Assembly: GCA_007122455.1 (NCBI GenBank)
Contig: SKTU01000011.1
Coordinates: 1 to 64,000 of the forward strand
Source: Haloarculaceae archaeon
GTDB taxonomy: Archaea; Halobacteriota; Halobacteria; Halobacteriales; Haloarculaceae
Direction of reading: 5' to 3'
Length of the DNA: 64,000 nt
Every line of letters begins with the position of its first letter. Position 1 is the first letter of the stretch. Of the stretch, positions 1-8,652 are shown in pieces. The position numbers were made by a program, and so were the translations under genes. The notes beneath the pieces were generated by a model. The model made no database searches. It saw only the letters and a list, made by a program, of their open reading frames with translations, and had not been told where the DNA came from.

Positions 1-485
1 CGTCGGTTGGCGTCCGTCGGCGAGTACACCGCGACGTCCGCGATGTCGCGGACTGCCGCGGTCGCGAGCAACTGCGCTCGGGCCTGGGTACCGCTGCCGA
101 CGATGCCGACCCGTTCGGCGTCCTCGCGAGCCAAGGCGTCGACGGCGACGCCGCCCGCGGCGGCGGTCTTGTAGGGGTTCAGCAGTGCACTGTCGACGAT
201 CGCCAGCGGATCACCCGTCTCCGCGTCCATCACGTAGCTCAGGGCGACCCACTCCGCGCCGCCGAAGCCGTGGGCGTGGAGGTAAAGCCCTGCCGTCTTC
301 GGGAAAATCACTCCGTAGAACATGAAGAACGGATCGGGCGTGCCGTCGTAGAGTTTGGTCGTCGGCTCCGTCACCGCGCCCTCGCCGTGCTCTCGGTAGC
401 CACGTCTGGCGGCCGAGATGCACGCCGGGATCGTGACGAGCGATCGGGCTTCCTCGCCGGGGACGTAGCGGACGGTCTCGTCCAT
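1..485 (-). CDS. ornithine cyclodeaminase / alanine dehydrogenase family protein (3' part missing)
   Basis: Only the N-terminal 161 or so residues lie in the window; the gene runs off the left edge. The protein starts MDETVRYVP at 485 and reaches a Rossmann-like GIVGSGTQARAQ motif typical of the ornithine cyclodeaminase/mu-crystallin family, which uses NAD(P) to deaminate or reduce amino acids and imino acids. The preceding segment (VDSALLNPYKTAAAGGVAVD) resembles the family's conserved T-A-A/S substrate region. Which amino acid it uses cannot be told. The arsenic operon 3' end lies 106 bp upstream on the same strand, so it probably has its own promoter. Confidence 0.8.
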   Translation of the reverse strand, partial: MDETVRYVPGEEARSLVTIPACISAARRGYREHGEGAVTEPTTKLYDGTPDPFFMFYGVIFPKTAGLYLHAHGFGGAEWVALSYVMDAETGDPLAIVDSALLNPYKTAAAGGVAVDALAREDAERVGIVGSGTQARAQLLATAAVRDIADVAVYSPTDANR

Positions 486-591
486 GCGCTCACGCCTCCC
501 GTAGTTTCGACTCGATGCAGGTTCGTCCTGTGCCGGTGGCCCGTACCGTTCGTCCGTTACCCATGGTACCGTGGGTCGTCCCGACGGGAAG

Positions 592-1035
592 TTAGCTCTG
601 TCGGCGCCGCTGTAGCTCGTCGACGAGGTCGCGTACGTACCGTTCGATCCGATCGCGGATGTCGGCGACTTCCGCCGGGGGCCTGTCGTCGGGATCGTCG
701 AGATCCCAGTCGCGCGATTCACCGGCCCAACCGGCCGGACAGACGTCGTCGGCTGCACACCCCATCGTGATCACGTAGTCGCTGCGCTGTATCTCCTCGA
801 AGGCCACGTCCCGTGGCGATCGATCGGAGATGTCGATCCCGATCGTCGCCATCGATTCGACGACTTCCGGGTGGACGTTGTCCGCCGGCTGTGTCCCCCC
901 GGTCAGGATCTCGACGTCGTCCTCGAGGTCGCGAGTTTCGATCTCCCGTCTGGCAAACGCGTCGGCCATCTGTGAGCGGCCGGCGTTCTGAACGCAAACG
1001 AAGGCGATTCGGAGTGGATCTCTCTCGGTCGTCAT
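592..1035 (-). CDS. arsC: arsenate reductase, low-molecular-weight phosphatase type
   Basis: This 147-residue protein has the LMW-PTP P-loop C14-V-Q-N-A-G-R20-S (CX5R) and a WDLDDP acid-loop segment near residue 110. Two further Cys, C93 and C99, sit where thioredoxin-coupled arsenate reductases carry their relay cysteines. It would reduce arsenate to arsenite in the cytoplasm for export by the Acr3 pump encoded upstream. It is the last gene of the arsR-acr3-uspA-arsC operon; its start overlaps the UspA stop by 4 bp (ATGA type), which suggests translational coupling. A plain tyrosine phosphatase is less likely given the operon and the extra Cys pair. Confidence 0.88.
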   Translation of the reverse strand: MTTERDPLRIAFVCVQNAGRSQMADAFARREIETRDLEDDVEILTGGTQPADNVHPEVVESMATIGIDISDRSPRDVAFEEIQRSDYVITMGCAADDVCPAGWAGESRDWDLDDPDDRPPAEVADIRDRIERYVRDLVDELQRRRQS

Positions 1036-1946
1036 TGTGGATCCGTCGCCGGTTCGTTCTCCGATCGGATCGTCACGACCGGAACCGGTGCTCTGCGAAC
1101 CACCGCGTCGGCGACGCTTCCGACGATCAGCCGTTCGATGCCGCCGCGGCCGTGCGTCCCCATCACGATCCCCCCGACTCGCGCTTCCGTGGCGTAGTCG
1201 ACGATCTCCTCGGCCGGCCGTCCCTCCCTCGTCACCGTGACGCAGTCGACGCCCCGGTTCCGCGCTTCGGTGACGAGGGCCTCGAACGGATCGTCGGTCC
1301 GCGCTGTGGGCCGGTCGTTCGCCTCGGCGTCGTCGAACAGCTCCTCGAGTTCCTCCGTCGCCTCAGCGTCGACGACGGAGAGGAGGTGAACGGTCGCGCC
1401 GAGCTGTGCCGCGAGCTCCACTCCGCGAGTGGCGGCCGCCTCTGCAGGTGCGCTCCCATCCGTCGGGAGGAGAACCGAGTCGATCGGTGACGCCTCCCGT
1501 TCGGCGTCGACGACTGCCGGATTGAGCGTGATCACCGGAACGGACGCGGTTCGGACGACCTTGTCGGCCACGCTCCCCATTACCGCCCGTGCGACGCCCC
1601 CGCGACCGGACGTCCCGATGACGATCCCGTCGATCTCCCCCTCGTCGGCGTAGTCGGCGATCTGCGTGGCCGGGATCCCCTCGCGGATCACGGCCGTCGC
1701 GTCGAGCCCCCGCTCGGCGGCCTCCCGTTGGAGCGACGTGGCCCGGTCGTTCGCCGCGTTCCGGAGTCGTTCGCGAATGTGTGGCGAATCGCCGGAGTAG
1801 CCGGCACCCGTCGCGAGACTGCTGTCCGCGACCGAGAGAACGTGAACCGCCGCTTCGAGCTGTGCTGCGAGGTCGAATCCGCGTCGCGCTGCGGCCTCGG
1901 CCGGTTCGCTGCCGTCAGTCGTGATCAGGAGTGTTTCGAATGGCAT
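1032..1946 (-). CDS. tandem universal stress protein (UspA x2)
   Basis: This 304-residue protein holds two UspA domains (about 1-145 and 155-295). Each begins with a strand and T-D-G-S/E-A-E-A-A (ITTDGSEPAEAAARRG and LPTDGSAPAEAAATRG) and ends with the ATP-binding G-x2-G-x9-G-S loop (GTSGRGGVARAVMGSVADK and GTHGRGGIERLIVGSVADA). Intact ATP loops in both halves suggest nucleotide binding. It lies inside the arsenic operon, 15 bp after acr3 and overlapping arsC by 4 bp, so it is probably induced by arsenic. Its precise role is unknown. Confidence 0.88.
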   Translation of the reverse strand: MPFETLLITTDGSEPAEAAARRGFDLAAQLEAAVHVLSVADSSLATGAGYSGDSPHIRERLRNAANDRATSLQREAAERGLDATAVIREGIPATQIADYADEGEIDGIVIGTSGRGGVARAVMGSVADKVVRTASVPVITLNPAVVDAEREASPIDSVLLPTDGSAPAEAAATRGVELAAQLGATVHLLSVVDAEATEELEELFDDAEANDRPTARTDDPFEALVTEARNRGVDCVTVTREGRPAEEIVDYATEARVGGIVMGTHGRGGIERLIVGSVADAVVRRAPVPVVTIRSENEPATDPQ

Positions 1947-1961
1947 GGGTATGTATCGGTA

Positions 1962-3149
1962 TCAGTCGTCCTCCGCCGTGGAATCGGCGGCTGGGTCCTC
2001 GGCGACGGCGGCCGACGGTGCATCGATCTGACCGGTTTCGTAGCCGGCCCAGTCGAACTTCTCCTGGAAGTAGATGGCGACGTTGACTAACGCGAGTAAC
2101 ACGGGAACCTCGATGAGCGGGCCGACGACGGTCGCGAAGGCGACGCCGGAACCGACGCCGAAGATGGCGACGGCGACGGCGATCGCGAGTTCGAAGTTGT
2201 TCGACGCGGCGGTGAAGCCGATGGCGGTCGTCGTCGAGTAGTCCGCACCGATCCCACGACCCATCGCGAAGCTCACGAGGAACATCACGACGAAGTAGAT
2301 CGTCAGCGGCACCGCGAGCCACAGCACGTCGGTCGGCCGGGCGATGATGTTGTCCCCTTGCGTTGCGAACATCACGACGACAGTGAAAAGCAGCGCGATC
2401 AGCGTAAACGGGCTGATCTTCGGAACGAACTGCTCTTCGTACCACTCCTCACCCTTCGAGCGGACGCCGCCGAGTCGGGTGAGGATGCCGCCTGCGAAGG
2501 GGATCCCGAGGAAGATCGCGATCGCCCAGAACACCTGTTCGACGGTGATGTCGAACGCTTCGATGCCGGCGACCATCGCGTCCAATCCGAGCACCGGCGG
2601 CAGAAAGAGCGCGAAAAACCAGATGTACACCCCATAGGTGACGATCTGGAAGACGCTGTTGAACGCGACGAGGCCGGCGGCGTACTCGTTTGAACCCTCC
2701 GCGAGGTCGTTCCAGACGAGCACCATCGCGATACAGCGCGCCATCCCGATGAATATCAATCCGAGGAAATACTCGGGACGGGCGGGGAACCACGGGACGA
2801 TCCCGCTGAAGAAGATCATCGCGAGCAGAAACATCAGCGTCGGTCCGATGAGCCAGTTCTGTAGCAGGCTGAGGCTGAGTATTCGCCACTTCCGGAATAC
2901 CGTCGGGAGCTGGCGGTAGTTGACCTTCGCGAGCGGCGGGTACATCATCAGGATGAGCCCGATTTCGACGAGGTGATACTGCTGGATCGGCTCGGTGATC
3001 GACGGTGCGACGTAGCCGAGTCCGACACCGATCGCCATCGCTCCGAATATCCAGACGGTGAGGTACTTGTCGAGGAAATCCATCGACCGGGGATCCCCGC
3101 AGTCGGGGCAGCCACACTCCGGTCCGTGTTCGTGCCCGACGTCACTCAC
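1962..3149 (-). CDS. acr3: arsenite efflux transporter Acr3
   Basis: This 395-residue polytopic protein has about ten membrane segments. It carries the ACR3-family PPLAKVNY motif (residues 71-78), the conserved Cys in GMARC139IAMV, and the TAASNNFELAIAVA segment with the conserved Glu. Acr3 exports arsenite (and often antimonite) by exchange with protons. The N-terminus is unusual: a short His/Cys cluster (H7, H-G-P, C12-x-C14-x2-C17) before the first membrane helix that could bind metal. The start overlaps the arsR stop by 8 bp, so the two are co-transcribed. Confidence 0.93.
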   Translation of the reverse strand: MSDVGHEHGPECGCPDCGDPRSMDFLDKYLTVWIFGAMAIGVGLGYVAPSITEPIQQYHLVEIGLILMMYPPLAKVNYRQLPTVFRKWRILSLSLLQNWLIGPTLMFLLAMIFFSGIVPWFPARPEYFLGLIFIGMARCIAMVLVWNDLAEGSNEYAAGLVAFNSVFQIVTYGVYIWFFALFLPPVLGLDAMVAGIEAFDITVEQVFWAIAIFLGIPFAGGILTRLGGVRSKGEEWYEEQFVPKISPFTLIALLFTVVVMFATQGDNIIARPTDVLWLAVPLTIYFVVMFLVSFAMGRGIGADYSTTTAIGFTAASNNFELAIAVAVAIFGVGSGVAFATVVGPLIEVPVLLALVNVAIYFQEKFDWAGYETGQIDAPSAAVAEDPAADSTAEDD

Positions 3150-3537
3150 CGTCGACCACCTGTCGTTCGGCGGTGTCGAACAGGCTCTCGGCGAGAGGCG
3201 TCGAGCTGTAGTAGCGCCAGTTTCCCTCCTTGCGCCGGGTCAGGAGGCCGACGTCGACCAGATCCGAGAGCGCGTGGCTGACGGCGCTCTCGCTGACGTC
3301 GACGAACGACTCGAGCTCGCAGACGCAGAGATCGTCGTCCGCGGCCGCGAGCGCCCGGGCGAGGCGGTAGCGCGTCTCGTTGCCCAGCACGGCGAAGACC
3401 GGGCGAACCGGATCGTCGTCGAACGTCTCTCCCGCCAGCGACTGTAGTTCGTCGAGTCGGCGTTCGACGTCCTCCTCACAGCAGTCGTCGAGTTTCTCGG
3501 CGAGGAGCCGCTGGATTCGAGGCTGCGTCTCTCCCAT
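3142..3537 (-). CDS. arsR: ArsR-family metalloregulator
   Basis: This 131-residue winged-helix repressor is the first gene of the arsenic operon. The recognition region VSESAVSHALSDLVDVGLL (81-99) is typical of ArsR/SmtB. C71-V-C73-E-L follows the ELCVCDL As(III)-binding motif on the helix before it, and C19-C20 could supply a third thiolate. Binding As(III) should release it from DNA. An inverted repeat 11-26 bp upstream of the start is a plausible site for autoregulation. The next gene, acr3, overlaps it by 8 bp. Confidence 0.9.
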   Translation of the reverse strand: MGETQPRIQRLLAEKLDDCCEEDVERRLDELQSLAGETFDDDPVRPVFAVLGNETRYRLARALAAADDDLCVCELESFVDVSESAVSHALSDLVDVGLLTRRKEGNWRYYSSTPLAESLFDTAERQVVDGE

Positions 3538-3547
3538 CGAGATCTAC

Positions 3548-3563
3548 TTGAAAGCCAGTTCAA
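3548..3563 (-). promoter_or_regulatory. candidate ArsR operator
   Basis: TTGAA-6 nt-TTCAA inverted repeat, located 11-26 bp before the arsR start codon. In a leaderless haloarchaeal promoter this falls between the TATA-like region and the transcription start, where a bound repressor would block initiation. The match is based on symmetry and position only. Confidence 0.4.
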
Positions 3564-3793
3564 TTAGCCCTTTCGATGTGAACGGGAATTCAGATAGAGT
3601 GTGGCGCCTAGCGAACGTCGACTCACCGGTGCTGACGCCGCCGCTTCGGCGTCCTCCGTGATTCATACGGATTATCTCGCCGACCGGATATTTCGTGGTC
3701 TCCGATACTCCCTATCAATCTGTCCTCGGTCCGTGCACTCGCCGCTCCTCGATCGAGAGATCACGCCATATGCACGGAAACGAGTTGATAACG

Positions 3794-5059
3794 CTACGGC
3801 CTGTCGGTGTCCGGCTCGGTCGCCAGCACGTCGGCGATCGTCTCCCGCTCTCGGATCACCCGGGAGGTGTCGCCGTCGACCGCGACCTCCGCCGGCCGCG
3901 GCCTGGTGTTGTAGTGACTCGCCATCTCGTAGCCGTAGGCGCCGACGATCCCGACCGCCAGGCGGTCGTCGCGCTCGACCCGCGGGAGTGGCCGGTCGGT
4001 ACAGAAGACGTCCGAACTCTCACAGATCGGTCCGGCGACGGTCGTGGGCACGTCCTCGCCGTCGCCGTTCAGGGGTCGGATCGGGTGGTAGGCGTCGTAC
4101 ATCGCCGGCCGCAGGAGGTCGGTCATTCCCGCATCGACGCCGACGACCGTCGACCCCGGCGTCGGCTTGACGGTGTTGACTTCGGTCAGAAGGACGCCGG
4201 CGTCGGCGACGACGTATCGGCCCGGTTCTACGGCGAGGTTCGGAGCTCCCTTCGGATCGTCCAGGGCGTCGGCCAGTTCCCTCCGCGTCGCCGCCGCGAC
4301 GGCCGAAAGGTCCAGCGGGGGCTCCGTCTCTCGGTAGGGGACGCCGAACCCCCCGCCGACGTCGACGTATTCGAGGTCGATGTCCGAAAGCGAGGTCGCA
4401 AGGGCGCCCATCCTGGCCACGAGCTCACGGTGTCGGTCCAGTTGATCGGCGTCGATGCCCGAGCCGGCGTGGGCATGGATTCCAACGACGTCGAAGCGGC
4501 TTGTCGCCTCCCGGACGACCGATTCGGCCCGGTCGTACGGCACGCCGAACGTCGCGTCCGCGCCGGTCCGGACCTTCTCGTGGTGGCCGGCGCCGACGCC
4601 GGGGTTGACGCGGACGCAGAGCCGCCCGTCGTAGCCGCGCTCGGCGAGCCGGTCCAGCGTGTCGACCGCGCCGGCCGTGATCGTCAACCCGGTGGCTTCC
4701 GCCCGGATCGCCAGGACGCGATCCAGATCCCGAGCCGGCGGATTGACTGCCGTGTAGTGAAGTCGATCGCCGGGGAAGCCGGCGCGGCGTGCCCGGACGA
4801 CTTCGCCCGCTGAGGCGCACTCGACGCCCAGGCCAGCGTCCTTGACCGTCTCTAGGACGGCGCCGGCGGCGTTGGCCTTCGCCGCGTACCGAACGTCGGC
4901 GTCCGGAAAGGCCGAACGGAGCCGCGCACAGTTCTCCCGGATTCGCGCCAGATCGATGACGTACAGCGGCGTCCCGTGGGTCCTTGCGAGTTCGGTCAGC
5001 CGTCCGTCGTCCCAGTCGGCGAGCCGCCGGACGGGCGGCGCGTCGGTCGTTCCGCTCAT
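3794..5059 (-). CDS. lysA: diaminopimelate decarboxylase
   Basis: This 421-residue fold-III PLP enzyme makes the last step of lysine synthesis, meso-diaminopimelate to L-lysine and CO2. The PLP Lys is in RYAAK61ANAAG. Further family motifs are HAHAGSGI, DVGGGFGVPY, EPGRYVVADAG, and the CESSDVF segment that carries the active-site Cys. The start at 5059 (MSGTTDAPPVRRL) is chosen because 55 extra in-frame residues upstream are not protein-like and would run under the divergent D-aminoacylase start. The two genes share a 91 bp divergent promoter region. Confidence 0.93.
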   Translation of the reverse strand: MSGTTDAPPVRRLADWDDGRLTELARTHGTPLYVIDLARIRENCARLRSAFPDADVRYAAKANAAGAVLETVKDAGLGVECASAGEVVRARRAGFPGDRLHYTAVNPPARDLDRVLAIRAEATGLTITAGAVDTLDRLAERGYDGRLCVRVNPGVGAGHHEKVRTGADATFGVPYDRAESVVREATSRFDVVGIHAHAGSGIDADQLDRHRELVARMGALATSLSDIDLEYVDVGGGFGVPYRETEPPLDLSAVAAATRRELADALDDPKGAPNLAVEPGRYVVADAGVLLTEVNTVKPTPGSTVVGVDAGMTDLLRPAMYDAYHPIRPLNGDGEDVPTTVAGPICESSDVFCTDRPLPRVERDDRLAVGIVGAYGYEMASHYNTRPRPAEVAVDGDTSRVIRERETIADVLATEPDTDRP

Positions 5060-5150
5060 ACCGGCTCCTGGGTACCGATCACCAACACCGTTCCGATGCC
5101 GGGGGCTTTTTGTTCCGTACCCTCCCTGATGGCTGGTAGCGAGACTCACT

Positions 5151-6743
5151 ATGGTCGACATCCTGTTCACCGACGCACGTATCGTCGACGGCACCGGTGC
5201 GCCCTGGTTCCGCGGCGCCGTCACGGTCGAGGGCGACCGGATCGAGGGCGTCTACCGCGGCCGGCAGACCCGTCCCGACGCCGATCGGACGATCGAACTC
5301 GACGGCGCGGTTCTCTGTCCCGGCTTCGTGGACACCCACTCCCACTCGGATCTGGAGTTGTTCCGGGATCCCGCGCTCGAACCGAAGGTACGCCAGGGCG
5401 TCACCACCGAAATCCTGGGCCAGGACGGCTTCTCGCTGGCCCCCGTCGCCGACGAGAACCGGACGGAGTGGGAACGCCAGGTGCGGGCCCTGGCCGGCGA
5501 CGTCGATCGCGAGTGGGACTGGAACACGATCGAGGGGTATTACGACGCTCTGGAGTCGACGGGTATCGGCCCCAACGCCGCCACGCTCGTCGGCCACGGG
5601 ACGGTCCGTCACGAGGTGATGGGAATGGCGGACCGCGAGCCGACCGAAGCGGAATTGGAGGAGATGGTCGATCTCGTGGACGCGGCGCTGGACCGCGGCG
5701 CGATCGGCTTCTCGACGGGACTGATCTACACGCCCCAGACCTACGCCGACACCGCGGAGGTCGAGCAGCTCGCCGGCGTGCTGGCACCCTACGGCCGGCC
5801 GTTCGTCGCCCACATCCGCAGCGAGCGGAGCCGGATCTGGGCGGCGATGGACGAGTTCGTCGACATCGGCGCACGCCAGGGGGTCCCGCTTCATCTCTCG
5901 CACTTCAAGATGGGCCCGCCACAGCACGGTCGCGCCGAACGGGGCATCGCGCTCCTAGAGACCGCACGGGATCGCGGCGTCGACATGACGGCGGAGGTGT
6001 ATCCCTACACCGCCGGGAGCACGCAGTTGAGTTACGTCCTGCCGCCCTGGGTTCACGCCGAGGGCGCCGAAAAGGCCCTGGAGTACGTCGCCGAGGAGGA
6101 ATCGCGGCGCCGGATCCGCCGGGACATCGAGGACCACCGCATCGACGGTTGGGAGAACCCCGGCAAGGCGTCCGGCTGGGAGAACGTCGTCGTCACTCGC
6201 GCCGAGGCGACGCCGGAGTTCGAGGGCGAATCCGTCGCGGATCTGGCCGACGAGCAGGACACCGACCCCGTGACCGCGGTCTGCGACGTGCTCCGTGCAA
6301 ACGAGATGGACGCCACCTGCGTCAACCACTTCCTGGAGGAGTCCGACGTCCGGGAGATCCTGGCCTGTGATCGGGTCTGTATCGGCTCGGACGGCATCTT
6401 CGGCGGCCGCCCACACCCACGCGTCTACGGAACCTATCCCCGCGTCCTGGGCCACTACGCCCGCGAGGAGAAGCTACTCGGCCTGGAGGAAGCCGTCAGG
6501 AAGGCTACCTCCCTGCCCGCCAGGGCGATGGGATTACACCGCAAAGGGGTCGTCCGCACCGGGCTGGACGCCGACCTGGTCGTCTTCGACCCTCGCACCG
6601 TCGGTACCGACGCAACCTACGAGACGCCCCACCGGTATCCCGAGGGGATCGACCACGTACTCGTCAACGGCGAGTTCGTCGTCCGGCACGGCGAGACGAC
6701 CGAGGCGCGCCCGGGACGGGCGATCCGAGCCGGGTTCGATTGA
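5151..6743 (+). CDS. N-acyl-D-amino-acid deacylase (D-aminoacylase), amidohydrolase superfamily
   Basis: This 530-residue zinc amidohydrolase has the metal motif HSHSDLE (about 61-67) after PGFVDTHS, a LGQDGFS segment and the later HLSHFKMG and SDGIFGG motifs of D-aminoacylases and dihydropyrimidinase-like enzymes. It would hydrolyse the acyl group from N-acyl-D-amino acids. The C-terminal part (GLDADLVVFDP, VLVNGEFVVRHGETT) is the standard amidohydrolase beta-sandwich. It is transcribed away from lysA. The family is also used on related N-acyl or N-carbamoyl substrates, so the exact substrate is uncertain. Confidence 0.85.
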   Translation: MVDILFTDARIVDGTGAPWFRGAVTVEGDRIEGVYRGRQTRPDADRTIELDGAVLCPGFVDTHSHSDLELFRDPALEPKVRQGVTTEILGQDGFSLAPVADENRTEWERQVRALAGDVDREWDWNTIEGYYDALESTGIGPNAATLVGHGTVRHEVMGMADREPTEAELEEMVDLVDAALDRGAIGFSTGLIYTPQTYADTAEVEQLAGVLAPYGRPFVAHIRSERSRIWAAMDEFVDIGARQGVPLHLSHFKMGPPQHGRAERGIALLETARDRGVDMTAEVYPYTAGSTQLSYVLPPWVHAEGAEKALEYVAEEESRRRIRRDIEDHRIDGWENPGKASGWENVVVTRAEATPEFEGESVADLADEQDTDPVTAVCDVLRANEMDATCVNHFLEESDVREILACDRVCIGSDGIFGGRPHPRVYGTYPRVLGHYAREEKLLGLEEAVRKATSLPARAMGLHRKGVVRTGLDADLVVFDPRTVGTDATYETPHRYPEGIDHVLVNGEFVVRHGETTEARPGRAIRAGFD

Positions 6744-7100
6744 CCCGGCGTCGTGTGGTGGGACGCCAGTGGTGGTTTGAGGAGCGGTGACTCCTCGTCA
6801 CGATCGGCAGCTGGTCGGCCGGTCGTCTCGGGATCCCTCGATCGGGATACTGCTGACGAATGGCTCGACACGTGGCGAGAACAACGTGGGTACTACGCAC
6901 CCGTCGAACGCGTGACCGAGATACTCGACGACACGTAGTGGTTTCATATACTGTTCGCTGTACGTTCGTGAAGAGGTTCAGTAGCCCTGGTGTCGAAGTT
7001 CGTCCGAGACGCTTCAGTAGTGGGACGTCTGTATGGACGACAGACAGCGTAGTTCTATTCCACGTCAGAATATCGTATTGAGCTTTAAGAAAGGTGCTAA
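6744..7100. other. gene-poor spacer with a possible gene remnant
   Basis: This 357 bp between the D-aminoacylase and tRNA-Thr has no convincing intact gene. A plus-strand frame ending at a stop at 6938 encodes DRDTADEWLDTWREQRGYYA followed by PVERVTEILDDT, which reads like a real protein C-terminus, but nothing convincing precedes it. It may be the tail of a lost gene. From about 6940 to 7095 the DNA is AT-richer and without features I can name. Confidence 0.4.
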
Positions 7101-7172
7101 AGCCTAGGCCGGGATTTGAACCCGGGCTCTCGTCCTTACCAAGGACGCGCTTTACCGCTAAGCTACCCAGGC
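7101..7172 (-). tRNA. tRNA-Thr(GGU)
   Basis: A complete cloverleaf of 72 nt without encoded CCA. Acceptor GCCTGGG/CCTAGGC (one G-U), D-stem GCTT/AAGC, anticodon stem CGTCC/GGACG around loop TTGGTAA (anticodon GGT), and T-stem CCGGG/CCCGG around TTCAAAT. The discriminator is U. There is no intron. Confidence 0.96.
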
Positions 7173-7201
7173 AGGCAGTTTTCCGTAGCCCGGTTGCGTT
7201 G

Positions 7202-7834
7202 TTAGTCGTTTCGATTCAACGGTCGTCCGCCATCGAGTGCCAGGGCACCGATCGCCCCGTCGACCCCGTCGAAGAAGTGATCAGCGGCTTGAAACGGGTG
7301 GTCCTCGGGGGCGATGTCGGCGGCGATTCGGGCGGCGTCGACGGGATGGCCGCCGGATGCCGTACTGCCGGCGATGAGCGCGAGTTCGAGTACGTCGGCT
7401 TCGAGGTTTCGGTCGAACGATTCGGGTCGGTCGTCGGTCTCTCGTTCGGTCTGGTCGCGCCCGAACGATCTGACGACGCCGACGGCGGCCTCGGCGGCCT
7501 CCGTGCGGGCGAGGAGGTAGAATCCCCGTGCGACGAGCACGTCGGCGGCGAGGATGTCCATGTCGGCGTCGTCCCGGTTTCCGCTGGTCCACGGGTCGGA
7601 CTGGACGAGCGCTCTCGTCAGTCGGAGCCCCTCGTAGATCAGTTGGACTCCCGCGGCGCGTTCGGCGATCGCGTCGAGATCGTCGCCGGTCGCACCGGCG
7701 CTCAGTATCGTTAACACGCCCGGGACCGTTGAGCCGGCGTCGACGTGGTCGTCGATAGTTTCGCGGAGTTCCTCGGGGACGACGTCCGCGGTCGCATCGG
7801 ACGCCGCGCGACGGACCGCGGCGACTTCTTCCAT
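7202..7834 (-). CDS. conserved haloarchaeal protein, all-helical
   Basis: This 210-residue soluble acidic protein is predicted to be mostly helical. The start at 7834 (MEEVAAVRRAASDATADVV) is chosen because upstream in-frame sequence is Arg-rich shadow. Its layout (helices ending in AADVLVARGFYLLARTEA and ADHFFDGVDGAIGALAL) recalls the halobacterial DUF7114 group, which is distantly reminiscent of polyprenyl synthetase-like helical folds. No Asp-rich prenyl synthase motif is visible, so I assign no enzyme function. It lies directly upstream of tRNA-Thr on the same strand. Confidence 0.7.
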   Translation of the reverse strand: MEEVAAVRRAASDATADVVPEELRETIDDHVDAGSTVPGVLTILSAGATGDDLDAIAERAAGVQLIYEGLRLTRALVQSDPWTSGNRDDADMDILAADVLVARGFYLLARTEAAEAAVGVVRSFGRDQTERETDDRPESFDRNLEADVLELALIAGSTASGGHPVDAARIAADIAPEDHPFQAADHFFDGVDGAIGALALDGGRPLNRND

Positions 7835-7941
7835 CGATGCTCCGTAAGGCCGGCACCGGCAAAGACCTTTGGAAACCACCCACAGCCGACGCGGCGCCGG
7901 CACCGTAACCGTTGAACGCGTCGACGTCGTAACGCGGATGA

Positions 7942-8589
7942 ATGCCCGACTGCGACTACTGCGGGGAGACGTTCGACGACGAGGGCAGCTATCTCCGGCA
8001 TCTCGAAGCGACTCACGAAGACGAGCTCGGCGCGATCGATCGTCGACGGGTCGCCGGTCTCGAGGCTGACGGCGACGGATTGCCGACGGGACCGATCGCG
8101 ATCGGCGTCGTGGTACTGCTTTCGGTCGCTCTCGTCGGTTACATCGTCTTCGCCGGCGGCAGCTCGTCCGCGGCCGCCGACGAGCCGACGCTCGACTCGA
8201 GCGTGCACACCCACGGGACGATGACGGCCGAAATCGACGGCCAGACGCTGGAGTTCTCCGAACAGCGGTTCCTCGAGAACGATCCGGCGTTCCACTTCCA
8301 CGCGGGATACTACGAGGAGTACGGCGAGCACATCTGGCACATCCACGCCCGCGGCGTGACGCTGCAGTACGCCCTCGAAACCCTCGGGATCGAGGTCGAC
8401 GACGAGGGGACCGTGCTGCGCTACGACGGCACCGAGTACGACGACGCCGACGGGGAGACGACGGTGACGATCGAGGTGAACGGCGAGGCCGTCGCGCCGA
8501 GCGAATACACGCTCGAAGGGGTCGGTCCGGAGGAGGCGGCGGCCGCCGGCGAGGGTGACGACGTGCGGATCGTCGTGACGACCGAGTGA
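7942..8589 (+). CDS. membrane protein with N-terminal C2H2 zinc finger and His-rich outer domain
   Basis: This 215-residue protein starts with a clear C2H2 finger (C4-x2-C7-x12-H20-x4-H25), then a linker, one membrane helix (about 54-75, IAIGVVVLLSVALVGYIVF) and a C-terminal domain of about 130 residues. That domain has a His cluster (HTHG near 90, HFHAG, HIWHIHARG near 130) followed by YALETLGIEVDDEGT and a small beta fold. The finger would be cytoplasmic and the His-rich domain outside. Similar haloarchaeal proteins exist (DUF7410-like), without known function. The His pattern suggests metal binding; this is inference. Confidence 0.75.
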   Translation: MPDCDYCGETFDDEGSYLRHLEATHEDELGAIDRRRVAGLEADGDGLPTGPIAIGVVVLLSVALVGYIVFAGGSSSAAADEPTLDSSVHTHGTMTAEIDGQTLEFSEQRFLENDPAFHFHAGYYEEYGEHIWHIHARGVTLQYALETLGIEVDDEGTVLRYDGTEYDDADGETTVTIEVNGEAVAPSEYTLEGVGPEEAAAAGEGDDVRIVVTTE

Positions 8590-8652
8590 CGTTCCGTCGG
8601 TTGTGGCCACCCACGACCATCGAACGCTGATCGCAGGGCACTCACGATCCGG

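Noticed and set aside
5060-5224. N-terminal 55-codon extension of lysA
   Set aside because: It would run into the divergent D-aminoacylase gene and its residues do not look like protein; the internal ATG at 5059 gives the normal family length.
4976-6370. Arg/Gly-rich plus-strand frame over the D-aminoacylase
   Set aside because: It is a +1 shadow of a gene with clear metal ligands.
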